Shown here in pieces: positions 15,624-24,012 of a stretch of 64,000 nt of DNA. Numbering within the stretch: the stretch's first letter is position 1; each line of letters begins with the position of its first letter. Position numbers and translations under genes: made by a program. Source of the DNA: Aggregatimonas sangjinii. GTDB taxonomy: Bacteria; Bacteroidota; Bacteroidia; Flavobacteriales; Flavobacteriaceae. Below the pieces are notes generated by a model. That model had not been told where the DNA came from. It ran no database searches and saw only the letters and a program-made list of their open reading frames with translations. The stretch covers positions 3,951,501-4,015,500 of the forward strand of contig NZ_CP040710.1 in the NCBI RefSeq assembly GCF_005943945.1. The letters run 5' to 3'.

Positions 15624-16697
15624 ATGACGATCGTACCGAATCAGGAAAATAATGAAAAACCACTTGTCAGCGTTATTCTACCTGCTTTCAATGAAGAAAT
15701 ACTTATCGAGCGAAATATTGCCCGGTTGTATAATTATTTAAATGGCCTAGACACACTATATCGTTGGGAGGTTATACTCATCAACGACGGCAGTACGGAT
15801 AGAACGGGGCCTTTGGCCGATGCTATTGCCAAAGACTATACTAATCTTACCGTTTATCATCATAAAATCAATCGAAATTTAGGCACTGCACTTCGTACGG
15901 GATTCAATAACAGCAACGGGGACTTCGTAATCGTTATGGATATTGATTTAAGCTACGCTCCCGACCATATTGAAAAATTATTGCTTAAAATACGGCAATG
16001 CGAGGCCGATATGGTCATTGCCTCACCCTATATGAAAGGTGGCAAAAACACCGCAGTGCCCAGGATAAGGTTACTATTGAGTAAGACCATAAACTTTATG
16101 ATGCGCAAAGCGTCGAGGCTCGATATTTACACCTTTACCGGTATGGTAAGGGCCTATAAAGGCGATTTTATACGATCCCTAAATACCAAGTCCAGCACAT
16201 TCGATATCAATTCGGAAATTCTTTTAAAGGCGTATATCTTACGTGCCACGGTTACTGAAATCCCGGCACATCTCGACTGGTCTGAGCAAAAAGCAATGGG
16301 CAAGACCCGAACCTCGAGTTTGCGTATCATTACAGGTATTTTCAACGGGCTTGTCAACAGTTTTATATTTAGGCCGTATATGTTCTTTTGGCTAATCGGT
16401 ATCACTATTTTCCTGATTTCCCTCTATATTATTGTTTGGATATTCATCAACACCTATCTTGAGTACGATGCGACCGCATTATTGACCACCGGATTCGAAA
16501 ACAGATTCTCTCTAGCGGTATCTGAGGTTTTTAGGCAAAGGCCCTACTCCTTTATCGTTGGAAGCACCACGCTGATCATTTCGCTTCAATTAATGGGACA
16601 AGGGTTTATATCGCTTCAAAAAAAGCGGTACTTTGACGAACTTTTTCACCTGAATTCGGCGATTTTAAGGGAAACTAAAAAAATCAATCAGAACTGA
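15624..16697 (+). CDS. GT2 glycosyltransferase, polyprenyl-phosphate sugar synthase type, with C-terminal membrane helices
   Basis: A 357-residue enzyme. The N-terminal GT-A domain shows LVSVILPAFNEE, the nucleotide-binding INDGSTD and a DXD-like VIVMDIDLSY, the pattern of dolichol/undecaprenyl-phosphate mannosyl- or glucosyltransferases. Two hydrophobic stretches near the C-terminus (around WLIGITIFLISLYIIVWIF and SFIVGSTTLIISLQLMG) anchor it in the inner membrane. Such enzymes load a sugar from a nucleotide donor onto polyprenyl phosphate, which GT-C transferases then use outside the membrane. The next gene is a GT-C-like protein, so the two probably form a donor/acceptor pair. The ATG at 15624 is preferred to the TTG at 15603. 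Confidence 0.82.
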   Translation: MTIVPNQENNEKPLVSVILPAFNEEILIERNIARLYNYLNGLDTLYRWEVILINDGSTDRTGPLADAIAKDYTNLTVYHHKINRNLGTALRTGFNNSNGDFVIVMDIDLSYAPDHIEKLLLKIRQCEADMVIASPYMKGGKNTAVPRIRLLLSKTINFMMRKASRLDIYTFTGMVRAYKGDFIRSLNTKSSTFDINSEILLKAYILRATVTEIPAHLDWSEQKAMGKTRTSSLRIITGIFNGLVNSFIFRPYMFFWLIGITIFLISLYIIVWIFINTYLEYDATALLTTGFENRFSLAVSEVFRQRPYSFIVGSTTLIISLQLMGQGFISLQKKRYFDELFHLNSAILRETKKINQN

Positions 16698-16749
16698 TAG
16701 TTCACAAACAAACCTCTTAAAAAATTGCCCTACAACTAGACTAGCCCGA

Positions 16750-18069
16750 ATGACAAAGCATACGTTCCCCAAAGAAGCATTACTATACCTGCCCTTGCTT
16801 TTGATATATATCATTATCGTCTTGGTCTTTTCTTCAGATATCCTGATGGGGGATGAAAGCCGGCACTTCAACTACGCTCTGAACCTGACCAATGGGTATT
16901 ATGTTGAGGCTGAGAATCCGAATTTCAGGAATGGACCCGGTTACCCTTTGGTTTTGGCTCCTTTTATCGCTGTCGGCTGCTCATTGCTTACTTTGAAGTT
17001 TTTAAATATCGCTTTTGTTGCCATGGCGGTATTTTATTTTAAAAAAACCATTGATTTATTTGCAGAGGGGAAATTCGCGCTTATCGCTGTATACATGATT
17101 GGGCTGTATCCTCCCGTGCTACGGTGGTTACCCTTTTTGTATTCCGAACCGATGGCCTACTTTTTAATGTGTGGTCTGATTTTTTACGTTTGTCAAATTT
17201 ATAGGCAAAAAGTAATTCGCCTAAAACAACTTTGTACCGCCTCGATATTTCTTGGGCTTCTGATACTTACTAAAATCATATACCTACAAGTGATTATGGT
17301 AAGTGCGCTCTGTCTGATTTTGCTCTTACTGTGGAAAAAAAACAGGACGCCCATACGAGCTTTGCTGATTTTAGCGGGAAGCTTTCTTATATTGCTTCCT
17401 TATTTAGTTTATGCCTATACCATAACCGGTAAGTTATTTTATGTTGGTAGCGGCGGCGGTGAAATTCTGTACCATCGCTCCACCCCGTACCCAAATGAAT
17501 GGGGCAATTGGTTTTCAAAAGAGGATGTTTTGTTTGGAGGGGATACTGATTACACGCCTACTACCCCCTATAAAAATTTAAACGAGTTATCTAAAAATCA
17601 CAAGGAGTTTTACCTCACCTTAGAACCCTTGTCGTATATCGAAAGAGATAGTGTTTTTAAAGCCGCAGCTATTGCGAACATGAAGGCACATCCTAAAAAA
17701 TATCTAAAGAATACAGTGGCAAGTCTGAGCAGACTTGTTTTTCATTTTCCATTTTCTTATAGGAATCAGAGCCTGAATGCTTATGGGTATATGATACCCA
17801 ATGTGCTTATTCTCTTTTTATGGGTCCTAAGTATCTACCCATTTTTGAGGAACAGAAAAAAATCCTGCTTCGAAATAAATGCACTTCTGCTGTTCAGTCT
17901 TATTTATACCGGTGGAATTGTTCTCTTAGATGGCCGAGGGCGGAATTTTATTACCGTAGTGCCTGCATTAGTGTTATTCTTTACATTCGTTTATTCAAAC
18001 TTTTTGAACATTAAATTGACCGCGTTAAGAGAAAATAGTACAAAACAATCTTTAAGTGATTTGCACTAA
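16750..18069 (+). CDS. Multi-pass membrane protein, GT-C glycosyltransferase-like
   Basis: A 439-residue protein with about ten hydrophobic segments. The first external loop contains GDESRHFNYA, matching the acidic DE motif found after the first helix of GT-C enzymes such as PMT and ArnT, and a large loop near residues 230-310 resembles their periplasmic region. GT-C enzymes move a sugar from polyprenyl phosphate to a lipid, glycan or protein on the outer side of the membrane. It follows the GT2 gene by 52 bases. It ends the plus-strand half of the locus; the acetyltransferase stop on the other strand is only nine bases away. The acceptor is unknown. Confidence 0.68.
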   Translation: MTKHTFPKEALLYLPLLLIYIIIVLVFSSDILMGDESRHFNYALNLTNGYYVEAENPNFRNGPGYPLVLAPFIAVGCSLLTLKFLNIAFVAMAVFYFKKTIDLFAEGKFALIAVYMIGLYPPVLRWLPFLYSEPMAYFLMCGLIFYVCQIYRQKVIRLKQLCTASIFLGLLILTKIIYLQVIMVSALCLILLLLWKKNRTPIRALLILAGSFLILLPYLVYAYTITGKLFYVGSGGGEILYHRSTPYPNEWGNWFSKEDVLFGGDTDYTPTTPYKNLNELSKNHKEFYLTLEPLSYIERDSVFKAAAIANMKAHPKKYLKNTVASLSRLVFHFPFSYRNQSLNAYGYMIPNVLILFLWVLSIYPFLRNRKKSCFEINALLLFSLIYTGGIVLLDGRGRNFITVVPALVLFFTFVYSNFLNIKLTALRENSTKQSLSDLH

Positions 18070-18078
18070 GTTTGTGCG

Positions 18079-18705
18079 CTATGAGGGGCCACTATATTTA
18101 TGAAGTAAAGTTTCTACGGCCTTAACTCTTTGTGCGTAGACCTCCCCGTCCCTATCATACCATGCCGATGTTTTCTTCTTTATGGTCGCAGGCGAACCCG
18201 TTAGTAGTACGTTGGACGCTTCAAATGACTTGTTCACCATAGAATTAGAACCAATGGAAATGTTCTCGCCCAGTGTTAGCTCGGCACCCATAATTTGAGC
18301 TCCGGACGCCAAGTAGAGGCCATGTCCTATAACTTTCCCAGATCCACCGATGCAGGTTGAGGTGTGCAATACGCAGTAATTGCCCGCTTTTGTATCTGAA
18401 TTGATTACAATGGTACCATAGTGTGGGATAAGTAAGCCATAACCGAAACTATTCGGGTCTATACTGAAACCTAATCTTATACCTAATCTAGTATAGGCTC
18501 TTTGGTAATAATAATAATTTAGGCTTCCTTTTTTTTTTGTGTTTTTATAATAGGCAACCTTGCGCATAGCCTTTAAGTAATTGAGGATATGGTCTGGGTT
18601 GAGCAGGTTGCGAAGCCGTTCCTTAAAACGAATTCTTTCCGTTTTACCCGCCATTAACCTATCTGCCGCAATATAAAAACGAAGCTCTTTTTTGGTTAAA
18701 ATCAT
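18079..18705 (-). CDS. Hexapeptide-repeat acetyltransferase, serine acetyltransferase-like
   Basis: A 208-residue protein with a helical N-terminus and a C-terminal left-handed beta-helix (about residues 85-185: GTIVINSDTKAGNYCVLH, IGHGLYLASGAQIMG, LGENISIGSNSMVN). Database labels for such proteins are often serine acetyltransferase, but in EPS loci they O-acetylate sugars, as colanic-acid WcaB/WcaF proteins do. The final VLLTGSPATIKKKTSAW is the typical end of the helix. It is the last gene of the minus-strand half of the locus, 162 bases after the PKD-lyase gene. O-acetylation of the EPS or its precursor is inferred from position; a role in cysteine synthesis is less likely here. Confidence 0.75.
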   Translation of the reverse strand: MILTKKELRFYIAADRLMAGKTERIRFKERLRNLLNPDHILNYLKAMRKVAYYKNTKKKGSLNYYYYQRAYTRLGIRLGFSIDPNSFGYGLLIPHYGTIVINSDTKAGNYCVLHTSTCIGGSGKVIGHGLYLASGAQIMGAELTLGENISIGSNSMVNKSFEASNVLLTGSPATIKKKTSAWYDRDGEVYAQRVKAVETLLHKYSGPS

Positions 18706-18867
18706 TCCTTAAATATAGGCAATACCCATTATAGTGAATGAACTCATTTAAACATTGACTAAAAAAATACTAGTAGACCGGCTGGTTTAAGAATTATGAA
18801 CACAAATCAAAATTGGGAGGCCATAGCAAAGCAGTGCAGTTTGCTCTTTAATTCCCCGAAATACGAA

Positions 18868-21800
18868 TCAATCCGGTTCTACCAGCGAATACGCATCTTT
18901 GCCATAGTCCGAATCACCCGGTCTTCTGGTCACCATTCTGAGAGTGCCCAGATATGTTTCAATAAAAGACACACCTTGTTCCCTAGATTCTATTATAGCT
19001 TCTTCGTTTTCCCATTTCCATTTGTAGATTCCCCATTTTGCATTACCACCGTAGGGCGCTTCGGTTTGCACATTTCTCATTTGCGTATCGTGTACTTTTA
19101 CATCGTCGATCCACATACGAAGTTTGCCTGTATTATTGTCTCCCCAGACCACATGAACGACTATCTTTAATTTTTGTCCCGCCCTTGGATAAACTCCGGT
19201 AGGATGGTATTGGTTGGATATGCTGGTATCAGCGGAATTGACCAGTGAAATCTCTCCTGCATTGAATTGTCCCTCCTCGCTATTGACCCATAACGCAAGA
19301 AGTGGTTTGGTACCTACAATACCATTGTGAAACTGAAACATTATAAAGGGGTGGATTGGATCAACCTTGTAGTTCGAACCAAATTCATATGTCCAGCCCA
19401 ACCATTCTTCCGTGCCTACCGGGTGCTGTACCCGAAATGGCCAAGTAGTTATTTCGGCTCGATAATTGAAATCTTTTTCGCACCAACTTTCAGCAATGGG
19501 ATTGACCGGATCAACCCTAAATTTTAGTCGGTCCCCTTCTACTGTAACCTGCCTTTCGTAACAGTGCGTATCTGTTTTCATTTGGCCATCGCTAAATAGA
19601 ACGCCTTTTCTTTCGGAATACTCTGGAATGGTATGAGAACTCCAGCACCAGATTTTCTTACCGCTTTCATTTGAAAAACCTCCTCCAGTACTACAGTCGA
19701 TATTGCCCCTTGGCGCTTCAGCAACATTGATGGTAAGTAGCTCGGTATCGCTTAGTCCTTCATTGTCAAAGACCGTAAGGCTAACGTCATAGATTCCTGG
19801 GTTTTCAAAGGTATAAGTAGTATTGGCGTTTGACGATGTGCTCTCGGAGAAATCCCAGACATAGCTCGCAATGCCCTTATCGTCGGACGAATCGCTGCCC
19901 GTAAAACTAACTGTCAAAGGTGCATTTCCACTTAACGTGTTCGCATTGGCCACTGCGTCGGGCGCCGCATTTTCAACTTCGGTTGCCGTAATCGACACTG
20001 TATCTTCACTAGTTAAGCCATCCGCATCCGTAACGATTAAGGTTATCTCGTAAGTGCCGGCCGCCGCGAATGTATGCTCGGGATTTTCGGTGGTCGCCGT
20101 ATTCCCATCCTTAAAATCCCAGAGATAGGAGGTGATGCCATTATCATCGGTTGAATTATTTCCCGTAAAGCTGACTTGTAGAGGAACCGTACCGGAGAGG
20201 GTATTGGCACTTGCCCTTGCTACTGGTGCCGCATTAGCGTTGCTAACGGTAATCGATAGTTCCTCGGTTGCGGATAGTCCTTCGGCATCGGTAACGGTCA
20301 AGGCCACTTCATAGGTGCCCGCAGCTACAAAAGTATGTTCGGCGTTTGCGGTCGTTGCCGTATTCCCGTCCCTAAAATCCCAGAGATAGGAAGTGATGCC
20401 ATTATCATCGCTTGAACTATTTCCAGAAAAGCTGACCTGCAAAGGAGCAGTACCGGATAAGGTACTTGCGCTTGCGGTGGCCATCGGGGCCGTATTCGGG
20501 TTGGTAACTACAACTGAAATCGCCGCGGTCGCGGTTAGACCCTCTGCGTCGGTCACCTCTAAAACTACTTCATAAGTACCGGCCTCGGTAAACGTATTTT
20601 CAGGGTTTGCGGTCGTTGCCGTATTCCCGTCCTTAAAATCCCATGCATAGGATACGACTTCCTTATCATCGGAGGATTCACTGCCGATAAAATTTACTTT
20701 GAAAGGTACTGCTCCTGATACCGAACTGGCACTTGCCCGGGCCACTGGCTCCTCATTGGGGGCAGTCACAGTAATGGTGAGCGTCTGTGTTGCAGAGAGG
20801 TCATCCGCATCGGTCACCTTCAAAACTACATCATAAATACCCGCTTCTGTAAACGTATTCTTGGCATTGGCCGTTGAAGCTGTATTGCCATCCTTAAAAT
20901 CCCATGTATGCGATATAATTCCATTGTCGTCGGAAGATTCGCTTCCCGTAAAAGCTACTTCTAAGGGCGCGATACCGGAAAGTACACCGGCACTGGCCTT
21001 TGCAACCGGCGCCTGATTGACCCCTGTTACAACAATCGGTAGTATTTGCGATGCGGAGAGACCATCGGCATCGGTTACCGTAAAAACTACCTCAAAAGTA
21101 CCGGCTCCGGCAAAGGTATTCTCGGCGTTCGCGGTCGTGGCGGTATTGCCGTCCTTGAAATCCCATAAATAGGAAGTAATCCCGGTATCGTCTGAAGACC
21201 CTTCCCCTGAAAAAACTATTTTTAAGGGCGCGGTACCCGTGGTTACGCTAGCACTTGCCTCGGCCAAAGGCGCCTCGTTGGGAGCGGTGACGGTAATGGA
21301 AACTGCTGCTGCATTGGACATACCTTCTTCATCGGTAACCGTAAGGGCGACCTCATAGGTGCCTGGCGTTGTGAACGTATGTTCGGCATTCGCCGTCGTC
21401 GCAGAACTTCCATCCTTAAAATCCCAAGAATAACTGGATATACCTTTGTCGTCAGTAGAACTACTGCCTATAAAATTTACCGTTAGAGGCGCAACTCCAC
21501 TGGTTTCGGAGGCGCTTAAAACCGCTACTGGTGCAGCATTTGTAGTCTCGGAATTTTCGGGGTCTTCTTCCTCCGTAGTCTCCTCTTCGGTTGTATCTTC
21601 CTCGGACTCTTCGATGACGGGGTCTTCGATTACGGGGTCTTCGATTACGATAAGGTCAGCGGTGACCGGCGCCTGATATGCAACGACCAATTCGCTACCG
21701 GCAACGGTTTCATTTTCCTTGGAAGCGAAAGCAAAAGCTTCACCATCTTCGAGCTTTAATATTAATGTTGCAACTTCAGGAAACAGGTTTGCCTCATCCA

Positions 21801-22350
21801 AACCGATGGTTATTTGTTCCTCAATGTCATATACTTGTTGCGTGACACCCAATAAGGTATCTGCTTCGGGCGCGGTAGTTTCGGAAAGGGTATCTTCCGT
21901 CCATTGGTTCGAACTTCCTTTGAAAACCTCGATTTTACCACTACCGTTGTCTTGGTCGACTATAAAACGTAGACTAGCACTTGTAATATAGCCCTCTATG
22001 GAATCGATTTCACTTAAATCGAACATGAGGTAACTTGTTCTGCTATCTTCCGCTAAGCGAACAAGTTCTCGATCAAAGCCTTGACCATCTTGAATATAGG
22101 CATCATGAATAGGTCGGAAAGCGGTGGTCCTACTTTCCATTTCGACCATCCCGAAATCACTATCCTCAATTTCAGGTGGTTCTTCCGAGGCCCCATCTCC
22201 ACCCACAGAAGTAGAATCGTTGGGTTGTTCGCTTGTGGGCTCGGGCTCCTTTACCACATATTCACTAAGCACACCCTCGTCTAAACTGCAGGAAAGTAGT
22301 ATAAGAAAGGCTATAAAACCATATAGCAGTATGGTAAATCGTAATTTCAT
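18868..22350 (-). CDS. Surface lipoprotein: DNRLRE/CBM96-like module, seven PKD domains, C-terminal polysaccharide-lyase-like domain
   Basis: A 1160-residue protein, counted from the ATG at 22350; a longer frame to 22392 would place 14 residues before the lipoprotein signal. The signal ends in LSC, giving a lipid-anchored Cys. Then come an acidic spacer, a DNRLRE/CBM96-like beta domain (about 71-226; SYLMFDLSEIDSIEGYI), a Glu/Asp-rich linker, seven PKD domains of about 87 residues (about 271-879) and a lyase-like jelly roll (about 883-1160). The last domain shows WCW, RAEI, GTEEWLGW, FQFH and NAKWGIYKWKW, the pattern of the Polysacc_lyase family that holds heparin lyase I and glucuronan lyase. 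Two paralogues of this domain lie directly upstream. I infer cleavage of a uronic-acid polymer at the cell surface, possibly the EPS made by this locus. Confidence 0.82.
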   Translation of the reverse strand: MKLRFTILLYGFIAFLILLSCSLDEGVLSEYVVKEPEPTSEQPNDSTSVGGDGASEEPPEIEDSDFGMVEMESRTTAFRPIHDAYIQDGQGFDRELVRLAEDSRTSYLMFDLSEIDSIEGYITSASLRFIVDQDNGSGKIEVFKGSSNQWTEDTLSETTAPEADTLLGVTQQVYDIEEQITIGLDEANLFPEVATLILKLEDGEAFAFASKENETVAGSELVVAYQAPVTADLIVIEDPVIEDPVIEESEEDTTEEETTEEEDPENSETTNAAPVAVLSASETSGVAPLTVNFIGSSSTDDKGISSYSWDFKDGSSATTANAEHTFTTPGTYEVALTVTDEEGMSNAAAVSITVTAPNEAPLAEASASVTTGTAPLKIVFSGEGSSDDTGITSYLWDFKDGNTATTANAENTFAGAGTFEVVFTVTDADGLSASQILPIVVTGVNQAPVAKASAGVLSGIAPLEVAFTGSESSDDNGIISHTWDFKDGNTASTANAKNTFTEAGIYDVVLKVTDADDLSATQTLTITVTAPNEEPVARASASSVSGAVPFKVNFIGSESSDDKEVVSYAWDFKDGNTATTANPENTFTEAGTYEVVLEVTDAEGLTATAAISVVVTNPNTAPMATASASTLSGTAPLQVSFSGNSSSDDNGITSYLWDFRDGNTATTANAEHTFVAAGTYEVALTVTDAEGLSATEELSITVSNANAAPVARASANTLSGTVPLQVSFTGNNSTDDNGITSYLWDFKDGNTATTENPEHTFAAAGTYEITLIVTDADGLTSEDTVSITATEVENAAPDAVANANTLSGNAPLTVSFTGSDSSDDKGIASYVWDFSESTSSNANTTYTFENPGIYDVSLTVFDNEGLSDTELLTINVAEAPRGNIDCSTGGGFSNESGKKIWCWSSHTIPEYSERKGVLFSDGQMKTDTHCYERQVTVEGDRLKFRVDPVNPIAESWCEKDFNYRAEITTWPFRVQHPVGTEEWLGWTYEFGSNYKVDPIHPFIMFQFHNGIVGTKPLLALWVNSEEGQFNAGEISLVNSADTSISNQYHPTGVYPRAGQKLKIVVHVVWGDNNTGKLRMWIDDVKVHDTQMRNVQTEAPYGGNAKWGIYKWKWENEEAIIESREQGVSFIETYLGTLRMVTRRPGDSDYGKDAYSLVEPD
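19714..21540 (-). repeat. Seven tandem PKD-domain repeats (about 261 bp each)
   Basis: Seven consecutive units of 87-89 residues start with N-x-x-P and share SDD, SYxWDF, a DGN-like loop and TYEVxLTVTDxxGL. Units 1-6 are in exact 87- or 88-residue register and close in sequence; unit 7 is the most diverged, with an altered loop (SESTSSNAN). PKD domains act as stiff spacers or bind glycans; here they would hold the lyase domain away from the membrane. Confidence 0.9.
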
Positions 22351-22816
22351 TGGATGGCTATGTAGGGCAGGTGAAAATTTTAAAAAACCCACAAAAGAAG
22401 TACGAGCAAAATTAAGAAATAGCCGACAAAAGACACAAATAATCGATGAAATACCTTTTTTCCTAAATTTTACATCGATTTTGGGGTAAATAAGGGAGTT
22501 AATCCAACCGTACTATTGTCCTGAATTACGGCTTAAGGTTCGAAAAACCAGTTTGACCGGTTATCAGTAAAATGTAAAAAGCTTTATGATAATATGGCTA
22601 TATCATCAGGAAAGGTGCATTGAAATTCCAAAACAAGCAGCCTTTCAGGCGTTTAAGCCTACACTTTCATTATCGGACGAAAATGTGATTGGTGTATTTC
22701 TACATATAACTTGAAATAGTTCGCGGCCCCAATTCACTATTTATGAAAATTTTAAAACTAACCCATGCTTAGCACCTCAACCCTAATGCTATCTTAGATA
22801 GAATAGGCCCAATTCT
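22351..22816. other. Intergenic region between two lyase-like genes
   Basis: This 466-base gap separates the stop of the 335-residue lyase-like gene from the start of the PKD-lyase gene, both on the minus strand. I see no coding sequence or clear terminator. A 6-bp dyad (CTATCT/AGATAG, 22789-22801) lies just after the upstream gene's stop but lacks a T-run. The size suggests that the PKD-lyase gene has its own promoter, though I could not place a TAnnTTTG element. Confidence 0.4.
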
Positions 22817-23824
22817 TCAATCCGGTTCTACGAGGGTATATGCATTTGCTCCATATTGCGAGTCGCTGGGTTTCCTAGTAACTATTCGCAATGTCCCCAT
22901 GTACGTCTCTAACACGGAAATACCCTGTTCCTGTGAATCTACAACACTACTTTCATTTGCCCATTTCCATTTATAGATTCCCCATTTTGCATTGCCTCCG
23001 TATGGGGCACTCGCTTGAATGGTTCTTGACTGTACGTCGTGCACTTTTACATCATCAATCCAGATTTGCACTAGACCGTTAGTATCATCTCCCCAAACCA
23101 CATGAGCTACAATTTTAAGTTTTTGACCGGCTATCGGATAAACACCCGTGGGATAGTATTGATTCGAACTAGAACTGTTCGCAGCATTGACCAGAGTAAT
23201 CTCCCCTGTATTGAATTGTCCATCGCCACTGGTTACCCAAAGTGAAATCAAGGGCTTCTCGCCTACGAGACCATTATGGCATTGAAACATTATCCATGGG
23301 GTTCTAGCATCTGCTATGTAAGCAGGCCCAAATTCATAGGTCCATCCGAACCACTCCTCAGTTCCTTGAGGATGCTGTATTCGAAAAGGTGCGGTACTAA
23401 CCTCCGCTCGCATATTATAACTTCTCCCACACCAACTCTCCGGAGTTGGTGTGGTCGGATTTACGGTAAATTTCAATCGGTCACCAGCTATACTCACCTG
23501 TTTTTCGTAGCATTCCGAATTGGTCTTGAGCTCATCATTACTGAATAAAACACCTTTGGCTTCAGTATATTCGGGAATTGTAATCGTATCCCAACACCAG
23601 ATTTTGGCTTTGGCTTCATCCGCTTTTCCTCCACCAGAACCACAATCGATGTTCCCGACTTCCGCAACGGGAGGTTTTTCTTCCCCTACTTGCGATTTTT
23701 TTTCCGTTTCAATTTGCTCAGCAGCGATTTGTGCATCTTTACTGCAGGAAAGAACCATTATAAGAGAGATGCCTATTAAACATAGAAGATTGATTTGCCA
23801 TCTGGCAGGTCGTAGGTCGATCAT
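22817..23824 (-). CDS. Secreted lipoprotein, polysaccharide-lyase-like (Polysacc_lyase fold)
   Basis: A 335-residue lipoprotein: the signal segment ends in LSCS, giving Cys27 as the lipid-anchored residue. A short Glu/Lys-rich linker leads to a single lyase-like domain (about 57-335). It shares with the PKD-lyase the order WCW, Cys pairs, RAEV, GTEEWFGWTYEF, FQCH, VVWGD and NAKWGIYKWKW, and the C-terminal LVEPD. The Gln-x-His and Gly-Ile-Tyr-Lys positions are candidates for the catalytic residues by analogy with heparin lyase I. The catalytic domains of the two proteins are alike along their whole length, suggesting a duplication in place. It probably acts on the same uronate-containing polymer. 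Confidence 0.82.
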   Translation of the reverse strand: MIDLRPARWQINLLCLIGISLIMVLSCSKDAQIAAEQIETEKKSQVGEEKPPVAEVGNIDCGSGGGKADEAKAKIWCWDTITIPEYTEAKGVLFSNDELKTNSECYEKQVSIAGDRLKFTVNPTTPTPESWCGRSYNMRAEVSTAPFRIQHPQGTEEWFGWTYEFGPAYIADARTPWIMFQCHNGLVGEKPLISLWVTSGDGQFNTGEITLVNAANSSSSNQYYPTGVYPIAGQKLKIVAHVVWGDDTNGLVQIWIDDVKVHDVQSRTIQASAPYGGNAKWGIYKWKWANESSVVDSQEQGISVLETYMGTLRIVTRKPSDSQYGANAYTLVEPD

Positions 23825-24012
23825 AAGCTGACTATTGAATTTGGGACTTCAATTTTAATCGGCAACTAATTATGCCACCGTCTTAAAATGAAGAGTGGGA
23901 ATACTACCACTGATTAAGACACATGATACCGCATACATTTCAACATGTTACCAGGATAGCGACTTTTTACATGTTGGTAAAACAGTCTTAAAAAAACAGT
24001 AAAAAAATGATT

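Noticed and set aside
19714-21540. Regular 261-bp periodicity, considered as a satellite or CRISPR-like array
   Set aside because: The period is the length of one PKD domain, the frame is open throughout, and there are no short repeats with unique spacers.
22540-22580. GGTTCGAAAAACC-like sequence considered as a tRNA T-loop
   Set aside because: No acceptor, D- or anticodon stems can be fitted around it.
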